The notes below the pieces were generated by a model. That model was not told the origin of the DNA and did not search any database. It saw only the letters and a program-made list of their open reading frames with translations. From Rubrivivax sp. (GTDB lineage Bacteria > Pseudomonadota > Gammaproteobacteria > Burkholderiales > Burkholderiaceae_C), in the NCBI GenBank assembly GCA_021297985.1, contig JAJTGU010000106.1, positions 1 through 40,412 on the forward strand: a stretch of DNA of 40,412 bases, given 5' to 3'. Shown one piece after another: positions 34,208-40,412 of the stretch (position 1 is the first letter of the stretch; each line of letters opens with the position of its first letter). The position numbers were made by a program, and so were the translations under genes.

Positions 34208-34990
34208 TCAGATGCCCTGGCCGTCGTCGGCCGAGATCGTCGCGCCGTTGATGAAGTGGCTCTGGTTGGCGCACAGCATCAACAGCAGCAGGTCCAGGTC
34301 CTCGGGCTTGCCGACGCGCTTGCGGGGCATGGCCTGCACCATCTTCTGCCCGGCATCGGTCTGCCAGACATGGTGGTTGATCTCGGTGTCGATGTAGCCC
34401 GGGCAGATCGCGTTGACGTTGATGCCGAAGCGGCCCCATTCCAGGGCCATGGCCTTGCTCATCTGCACGACGGCGGCCTTGCTCATGCAGTAGACCCCCA
34501 GCTGAGGCGACACGCGCAGCGCGGCGATCGACGCGATGTTGACGATCCGCCCGCCTGTGAAGGTGCCCGGCGCCTCGCCCTTGCTGCGCGCGATCATGCG
34601 CTTGGCGACCTCCTGGGCGACGAAAAACGCACCGCGCACGTTGGTCTGCATGACCCGGTCGTAGTCCTCCGGCGTGACGTCGACCAGGCGCTGCGTGGAC
34701 CCGACGCCGGAGTTGTTGACCAGGATGTCGATGGCGCCCATCTCGGTCTCGGCGTGGGCCACCGCGGCGCGGATGCTGGTGGGGTCGTCCACGTCCAGAC
34801 CGACGACATGGGCGTCGCCGCCATCGGCCTCGATCTCGGCGCGCAGGGCCTTCAGCCGCTCCAGGCGACGGGCCGCGAGCACGACCCCGGCACCGGCGCG
34901 GGCCAGCACCCGCGCGAACTGCGCTCCCAGGCCACTGGAGGCGCCGGTGACGAAGGCCACACGGCCGGAAAGATCGATGTCGTAGGCCAT
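34208..34990 (-). CDS. Short-chain dehydrogenase/reductase
   Basis: Classical SDR, 260 aa. Cofactor motif TGASSGLG (15-22), NNSG (92-95, a variant of NNAG), catalytic Ser154, Tyr167 and Lys171 (YCMSK), then the ICPGYIDTEI region. The absence of a basic residue right after the glycine motif together with LDVDDP near 66-70 does not settle NAD versus NADP; RR at 41-42 favours NADP. It is the first gene of the minus-strand run and is divergent from the ABC transporter genes, with 79 bp between the two starts. Confidence 0.9.
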   Translation of the reverse strand: MAYDIDLSGRVAFVTGASSGLGAQFARVLARAGAGVVLAARRLERLKALRAEIEADGGDAHVVGLDVDDPTSIRAAVAHAETEMGAIDILVNNSGVGSTQRLVDVTPEDYDRVMQTNVRGAFFVAQEVAKRMIARSKGEAPGTFTGGRIVNIASIAALRVSPQLGVYCMSKAAVVQMSKAMALEWGRFGINVNAICPGYIDTEINHHVWQTDAGQKMVQAMPRKRVGKPEDLDLLLLMLCANQSHFINGATISADDGQGI

Positions 34991-35069
34991 GAAGGATCCG
35001 GGTGTCGGCAGCGTGAAGGAAGTGCAAACGACGATAGCACGCAGCCCCGCTGGGGCATCATCGGCGACG

Positions 35070-35742
<673 letters not shown>

Positions 35743-35753
<11 letters not shown>

Positions 35754-35775
35754 TCGCGACATGATCGCGACATGA
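35743..35775 (+). repeat. Three tandem copies of an 11-bp unit
   Basis: TCGCGACATGA is repeated exactly three times at 35743, 35754 and 35765. The first copy holds the last codons and TGA stop of the ABC ATPase; the others lie in the 29-bp spacer before the permease GTG at 35783. The unit is not a multiple of three, so each copy places its ATG and TGA in a different frame. Confidence 0.9.
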
Positions 35776-35782
35776 CCCCAGC

Positions 35783-38359
35783 GTGACCGCGCGTATCGCC
35801 TGGCGGCTGCTGCCGCTGACCTGGGCCGAGTGGCATCACCACGCGCTGCGTCACATCGTCGCCCTGCTGGCGGTGGCGCTGGGCGTCGCGCTGGCGTACT
35901 CGGTGCACCTGATCAACGAGTCCGCGCTCGGCGAGTTTGCCGCCGCCGTGCGCAGCGCCAACGGCCAGCCGGACCTGAGCCTGCGCGGCCAGCGCGAGGG
36001 CTTCGACGACGCGCTGTTCGCCGAACTCGCGGCCGATGAACGGGTGGCCGCCGCCAGCCCGGTGCTGGAGATCGAGACCTACCTCCGGCGCGCCGATGGC
36101 AGCCGCGTGGCCGTCAAGGTGCTGGGCGTCGACGCGCTGCGTCTGCCAGCGCTCGCGCCGGCCCTGATGCCGCGCCCGGACGCCGGGGTCGACAACCAGG
36201 CGACGCTCGACCCGCTGGCGGTGTTTGCCAACCCGGCGGCCTTGGCGGCGGTTTCGGAAGCGGCGGCATCGGGCCCACCCCGCGCCGCCGAAACCATGCT
36301 GGAGCTGCAGTCCGGCCCCGAGTGGCGACGCTGGCTGCTGGCCGGCACCGTCGCTGCCGGCGGCGGGCCGACCCTGGTGATGGACCTGGCGGGTGCGCAG
36401 GCCGGCTTCGGGCGCGAGGGCCGGCTCTCACGCATCGACCTGCGCCTGCAGCCCGGCGAATCGGCCGCGCGCTACGTACCGCCCGAGGGCACCGCTCGGG
36501 AACTGATCGCGACCCTGCCCGGAGACGACGAGCAGCGGATATCGAAGCTGTCGCGGGCCTACCGCGTCAACCTCACGGTGCTGGCGCTGGTGGCCTTGCT
36601 GGTGGGGGCCTTCCTGGTCTATTCGGTCCTTGCGCTGGCGGTCGCGCAGCGGGCACCGCAGCTCGCGCTGCTGGGCGTGCTGGGGCTGTCGGCGCGCGAG
36701 CGCAGTCGCTGGGTGCTGCTGGAATCGGCCCTGCTCGGCGTGATCGGCAGCGGCCTCGGGCTGATCGTCGGTGCGGCGCTGGCGTTTGCCGCCCTGCGCT
36801 GGCTGGCCGGGGACCTCGGTGGCGGCTACTTTCCCGGGGTCGTGCCGCAACTGCGCTGGCATCCGGGCAGCATGGCGGTGTTTGGCGGCCTGGGTGTGGT
36901 CGCCGCGATGCTCGGCGGCTGGTGGCCCGCGCGACAGGCCGCCTCGCTGGCGCCGGCGCAGGCGCTGAAGGGCCTGGGCCAGAGCCACCGCACACCGCAG
37001 CGCCACCTTGCGATGGGTGTCGCGGCCCTGCTGCTGGCCGGGTGCGGACTCGCCTTGATGCCACCGGTCGCGGGGCTGCCACTGGCCGCCTACCTCAGCG
37101 TCGCCTGCCTGCTGCTGGGGGGGGTCGCCGCCGTCCCGCTGGTGGTGCGTCTGCTGCTCGTCCTGGCAGGGACTCCGAAGTCTCCACTGGCGATGCTGGC
37201 GCTGGAGCGGGCGCGGTTCGCACGCCACACCGCCACGGCGGCGGTTGCCGGTGTCGTCGCCAGCCTGGCGCTGAGCGTGGCCTTGACGGTGATGGTCGCG
37301 AGCTTCCGCGACGGCGTGTCGCAGTGGCTCGACCAGGTGCTGCCGGCCGACTTGTACGCGCGCAGCGCCGGCAGTGCCGCAGCGGCCGAGCAGGCGTGGT
37401 TCGACACCGCCTTGCTGGCCCGCGCGGCGACGATTCCCGGTGTCGCACGGGTCGAAGGCAGCCGCTCGCGCAGCCTCCAGTTGGCCGCCGGCCAGCCCGC
37501 GGTGACATTGATCGCGCGGCCGATCGCACAAGTCGGCGGCGCGATGCAGGCGCTGCCGATGGTCAGCGCCCCGCTGAAGGCTGCTGCAGGCGTGCCGGCG
37601 GTCTATGTCAGCGAGGCCATGGTCTCGCTGCACGGGGCGCGGCCGGGCACGCGCATGGTGCTGCCGCTGCGCAACAGCGCCGGCAGCGAGGGCCTGGAGG
37701 TCCAGGTGCTCGGCGTCTGGCGCGACTACGCCCGTCAATTCGGCACCATCGCCATCGACCTGGAGGACTACCGCCGCCTGACCGGCGACACCAAGGTCAC
37801 CGATCTGGCCCTCTGGCTGGTGCCCGGCAGCACCCCTGAGGCCGTGCAGGCGGCCCAGGCCGCGCTTCGCGCGCTGCCCGGCGACGCCGCGATGGTCGAA
37901 ACCCTGGCGGCGACCGAGTTGCGATCGATGTCGCTGCGCATCTTCGACCGCAGCTTTGCCGTCACACGCTACCTGCAGGGCATTGCCATCGCCATCGGCA
38001 TGATCGGCGTGGCCGCCAGCCTGGCCGCCCAGGTCCTGTCTCGGCGCAAGGAGTTCGGCTTGCTGGCCCACCTGGGCCTCACGCGGCGCGACGTTCGCGC
38101 GGTCGTTGTCGGCGAGACCGCGGCCTGGATGGCGGCCGGCGTCGCCATCGGCCTGGCGCTGGGCCTGGCGATCAGCGCCGTCCTCGTGCACGTGGTCAAC
38201 CCGCAGAGCTTTCACTGGCGCATGGCCCTGGTGGTGCCCGAGTGGCGGCTGGCGCTTCTGGCGCTGGGGGTGTGGGCCATCGGCATTGCGACCGCGGTCA
38301 TCGCCACACGCCGGGCACTGACACGCAGCGCGGTGCAGAGCGTCAGGGAGGACTGGTGA
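35783..38359 (+). CDS. ABC transporter permease with two FtsX domains
   Basis: 858-aa inner-membrane permease of the FtsX/MacB/LolC superfamily. One N-terminal helix (about 25-45), a periplasmic domain, a first membrane block (about 263-400), a middle membrane block (about 411-455) with a further helix near 490, a second periplasmic domain and a final block (about 732-845). The duplicated FtsX layout in one chain fits the AttF/AttG-type or YbbP-type permeases that act with LolD-like ATPases. It begins with GTG and ends overlapping the next gene (GTGA). Cargo is probably a lipid or lipoprotein-like molecule. Confidence 0.9.
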   Translation: MTARIAWRLLPLTWAEWHHHALRHIVALLAVALGVALAYSVHLINESALGEFAAAVRSANGQPDLSLRGQREGFDDALFAELAADERVAAASPVLEIETYLRRADGSRVAVKVLGVDALRLPALAPALMPRPDAGVDNQATLDPLAVFANPAALAAVSEAAASGPPRAAETMLELQSGPEWRRWLLAGTVAAGGGPTLVMDLAGAQAGFGREGRLSRIDLRLQPGESAARYVPPEGTARELIATLPGDDEQRISKLSRAYRVNLTVLALVALLVGAFLVYSVLALAVAQRAPQLALLGVLGLSARERSRWVLLESALLGVIGSGLGLIVGAALAFAALRWLAGDLGGGYFPGVVPQLRWHPGSMAVFGGLGVVAAMLGGWWPARQAASLAPAQALKGLGQSHRTPQRHLAMGVAALLLAGCGLALMPPVAGLPLAAYLSVACLLLGGVAAVPLVVRLLLVLAGTPKSPLAMLALERARFARHTATAAVAGVVASLALSVALTVMVASFRDGVSQWLDQVLPADLYARSAGSAAAAEQAWFDTALLARAATIPGVARVEGSRSRSLQLAAGQPAVTLIARPIAQVGGAMQALPMVSAPLKAAAGVPAVYVSEAMVSLHGARPGTRMVLPLRNSAGSEGLEVQVLGVWRDYARQFGTIAIDLEDYRRLTGDTKVTDLALWLVPGSTPEAVQAAQAALRALPGDAAMVETLAATELRSMSLRIFDRSFAVTRYLQGIAIAIGMIGVAASLAAQVLSRRKEFGLLAHLGLTRRDVRAVVVGETAAWMAAGVAIGLALGLAISAVLVHVVNPQSFHWRMALVVPEWRLALLALGVWAIGIATAVIATRRALTRSAVQSVREDW

Positions 38360-39507
38360 GTCGCCATGGCCTCTCACGGCGCGGATGGCTGCTCGGCGTG
38401 CTGTCCACGGCCACCCAAGCCGCCGCGACCGAGGGGGAGACAGCGCCCGATCCGGTTCGCCCTGGGCGGTCGCTGGTCTGGCCACGCGACCACGGCGCCC
38501 ACCCCGCGAACCGGCTGGAGTGGTGGTATGCCACTGGCTGGGCCGGACCGCTGGACGCGCCCACGTTCGGCTGGCAGCTCACGTTCTTTCGCAGCCGCAC
38601 CGGCCTGGCCCAGGGCAATGCCAGCCGCTTCGCCGCGCGCCACCTGCTGTTTGCGCATGCCGCGATCACCGACCTGGCCGGCCGCCGCCACCTCCACGAC
38701 CAGCGCATCGCACGCTGGAACGGCGACCCGTCGGCCCGCCCGGACTCGGCCAGCCTGGCCGACGCCGACATCCGCATCGGCCGGTGGACGCTGCGGCGCA
38801 GCGGGCCTGTTGTCCCGGACCGGTTGGGCAGCGTCTGGCAGGCGAACCTGCCGGCCGGGTCGACCACCGCACCTTGGGGTCTGGAGTTGACGCTTTCTGA
38901 AACCCAGCCTGTGCTGCTGCAAGGCGAAGCCGGCTTTTCGCGCAAGGGCCCGGACCTGGCCCAGGCCAGCCACTATGCAAGCCTGCCGCAGCTGGCGATG
39001 ACCGGAGGCCTGCGCCTGCCCGGCCAACGCGAAGCGTTGGCGGTCAGCGGCCGAGGATGGCTCGACCAGGAGTGGAGCGACACCCTGCTCCACCCCGAGG
39101 CCGTCGGCTGGGACTGGATCGGCATGAACCTGGCCGATGGCGGCGCGTTGACGGCGTTTGTGCTGCGGCGTGCGGACGGCAGCGCGCTGTGGGCCGGTGG
39201 CAGCCACCGCGGTCCTGGTGTCCAGCAGGCGCAGGTGTTTGCGGCCGACGGCGTGCGCTTCGTGCCCGGTCGCCGCTGGACCAGCGGCGCCACCGGAGCG
39301 CGCTACCCGGTGCAGTGGACCGTACACACGCCTGCAGGCCGCTTCGAGGTCCGCGCCCTGCTGGACTCGCAGGAGCTCGACGGGCGCGGGGGCACCGGTG
39401 CGGTCTACTGGGAGGGCCTGTCGGAGCTGCTCGACGCCGGTGGCCGCCGGGTCGGACTGGGCTACCTCGAGATGACGGGCTACAACGAGCGACTGCGGCT
39501 GGGTTGA
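38356..39507 (+). CDS. AttH/CrtC-like lipocalin-fold protein with Tat-type signal
   Basis: 383-aa protein related to AttH and carotenoid 1,2-hydratase (CrtC) family proteins. The N-terminus has a twin-arginine-like signal (SRRGWLLG at 7-14, then a hydrophobic stretch to about 24), so it is probably periplasmic. HPANRLEWWYATGW is the family hallmark; GRGWLDQEWSD and a C-terminal GLGYLEMTGYNE repeat the pattern seen in AttH. The GTG start overlaps the permease stop. Linked ATPase, permease and AttH genes form an att-like export unit. No carotenoid genes are nearby, so hydratase activity is unlikely. Confidence 0.87.
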   Translation: MSRHGLSRRGWLLGVLSTATQAAATEGETAPDPVRPGRSLVWPRDHGAHPANRLEWWYATGWAGPLDAPTFGWQLTFFRSRTGLAQGNASRFAARHLLFAHAAITDLAGRRHLHDQRIARWNGDPSARPDSASLADADIRIGRWTLRRSGPVVPDRLGSVWQANLPAGSTTAPWGLELTLSETQPVLLQGEAGFSRKGPDLAQASHYASLPQLAMTGGLRLPGQREALAVSGRGWLDQEWSDTLLHPEAVGWDWIGMNLADGGALTAFVLRRADGSALWAGGSHRGPGVQQAQVFAADGVRFVPGRRWTSGATGARYPVQWTVHTPAGRFEVRALLDSQELDGRGGTGAVYWEGLSELLDAGGRRVGLGYLEMTGYNERLRLG

Positions 39508-39546
39508 CAGAGGCCGTGGCCGCTTCAGGTTCGGCCCGGCTGCGCC

Positions 39547-40407
39547 TCAGGACTCCGATCCCGAGGCCACCCGCGGGGGAGGCAGGTCCACCGGGGCCGC
39601 GCGCACGCAGTTGCCGCCGACCTGGCGCGCCGCCCACAAGGCCTCTTGCGCGTCGGTCAGCAGTGCCGCCAGCGTCGTGTGGGACGGGCGCATATGGGCG
39701 ACGCCCAGGCTGACCGTGATGCGCAGCTTGCGCTGGCCATGCTGTGCGACCTCGAGCTGCTCGATCTGCTCGCGGATGCGCTCGGCCACGTCAAGGGCGC
39801 CGGTGGCGTCGGCGTGCACGAGGAAGATCGCGATCTGCCCTCCGCCGAAGCGCGCCAGCGTGTCGGCGCCGCGCAACGCCGGTGCGATCCGGCGGCGGAG
39901 TTCATCCATCAACGCCTCGGTGGCCACCGGACCCACGGCCTGGCGCAGGGTGTCGAGGTGGTCCAGGTCGACCAGCACCATGGCCGCGCCAATGCCGTAG
40001 CGTCGTGCCCGGGACCACTCGCGCTCGGCCTGTTGCAGGAACATGTCGCGCAGTGAACGGGTCTCCACACGGGCCTGCGGAGCGTGGGGCAGGTCGGCGG
40101 CAGGAACGGTGTCGGACTCCGGAGACCGGCGTTGGGCCTTGGCCAGCGCCACGGCGAGCGGGCCGGCCACGCCCAGAACCGCCAGCGCCGTCGCAACCGC
40201 CGCAGACAGCCAAGGGGCCAATCCGATCGCAGACGCCAGCGCCGCCGACCCGGCCGCCAGCCCGGCAGCGGCGAGCAGCACCAGCGCGGCGATCATGGGG
40301 GCGCTCGACCCCTTGCGCGCGCTGGAAACCGACCCTGCGGCAGGGTCGGGCAGATCAAATGCACCCAGGCGTCGGGTTGGTGCGGGCCGGTCGGGGGTGG
40401 GATTCAA
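39547..40407 (-). CDS. Membrane protein with degenerate GGDEF domain, start uncertain at window edge
   Basis: 286 residues in this window. Two membrane helices (about 38-58 and 65-90) precede a GGDEF-fold domain (about 115-280). The active-site motif reads GGGQI (188-192) instead of GGDEF, and the first metal site is VDLDHLD, so diguanylate cyclase activity is unlikely. The inhibitory I-site RxxD (Arg179, Asp182) five residues before the motif is intact, so it may bind c-di-GMP. The only start inside the window is a TTG at 40407, five bases from the edge; the true start may lie beyond it. Confidence 0.8.
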   Translation of the reverse strand: MNPTPDRPAPTRRLGAFDLPDPAAGSVSSARKGSSAPMIAALVLLAAAGLAAGSAALASAIGLAPWLSAAVATALAVLGVAGPLAVALAKAQRRSPESDTVPAADLPHAPQARVETRSLRDMFLQQAEREWSRARRYGIGAAMVLVDLDHLDTLRQAVGPVATEALMDELRRRIAPALRGADTLARFGGGQIAIFLVHADATGALDVAERIREQIEQLEVAQHGQRKLRITVSLGVAHMRPSHTTLAALLTDAQEALWAARQVGGNCVRAAPVDLPPPRVASGSES

Positions 40408-40412
40408 GGGGA

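Noticed and set aside
38356-39507. Carotenoid biosynthesis gene crtC
   Set aside because: Family resemblance only; no crt genes are nearby, and the linked ATPase and permease match the AttH context.

Overview
This 40.4-kb window is very GC-rich and densely coded, with tightly packed, often overlapping genes. Gene content and protein style (heterotetrameric sarcosine oxidase, YceH, FtsX/AttH-type exporter, many MFS and peptidase genes) suggest a betaproteobacterium of the order Burkholderiales, probably a free-living Sphaerotilaceae/Comamonadaceae-like organism. That placement is inferred from reading the proteins, not from a search. I see no rRNA, tRNA, CRISPR array, insertion sequence or phage gene, and no stretch above 300 bases without a gene.

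Layout. (1) 1-8717, plus strand: one run of seven genes with overlaps or very short gaps: MFS transporter (start probably lies before the window), membrane-anchored alpha/beta hydrolase, DUF885 metallopeptidase-like protein, second alpha/beta hydrolase, M3 oligopeptidase, Rieske oxygenase, and a nitroreductase-fold protein that closely resembles iodotyrosine deiodinase. (2) 8796-16105, minus strand: a run of six genes read from right to left: DUF1611 D-glutamate N-acetyltransferase (DgcN-like), an unfamiliar 452-aa protein, an enolase-superfamily epimerase (DgcA/YcjG-like), an esterase, an M32 carboxypeptidase and an MFS transporter. (3) 16173-28157: an XRE-cupin regulator, divergent from a cytoplasmic beta-lactamase-fold serine hydrolase; a TonB-dependent receptor; an M20 peptidase; an M19 dipeptidase; and the soxBDAG sarcosine oxidase genes. 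(4) 28226-34990, minus strand: eight closely spaced genes of mixed function (patatin lipoprotein, DHFR-like reductase, GNAT, aldo/keto reductase, PLP cysteine-synthase-like enzyme, thioesterase, YceH, SDR). (5) 35070-39507, plus strand: ABC ATPase, FtsX-type permease and a Tat-exported AttH/CrtC-like protein. (6) A GGDEF protein with a degenerate active site at the right edge.

The main observation concerns regions 2 and 3. A 16-bp palindrome, GGAYAMWATASTATCC, occurs four times between 16.1 and 21.9 kb, each time in a promoter region: before dgcN, between the XRE-cupin regulator and the serine hydrolase, between the -35 and -10 of the TonB receptor, and in the divergent M20/M19 gap. This defines a candidate regulon, probably controlled by the XRE-cupin protein. 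It joins outer-membrane uptake, inner-membrane uptake, several peptidases, D-glutamate catabolism and N-methyl-amino-acid oxidation. I infer a catabolic system for peptides or peptide-like compounds containing D-Glu and possibly N-methyl residues. The adjacent seven-gene run (more peptidases, Rieske oxygenase, IYD-like dehalogenase candidate) could extend this to modified aromatic residues, but no operator is visible for it inside the window.
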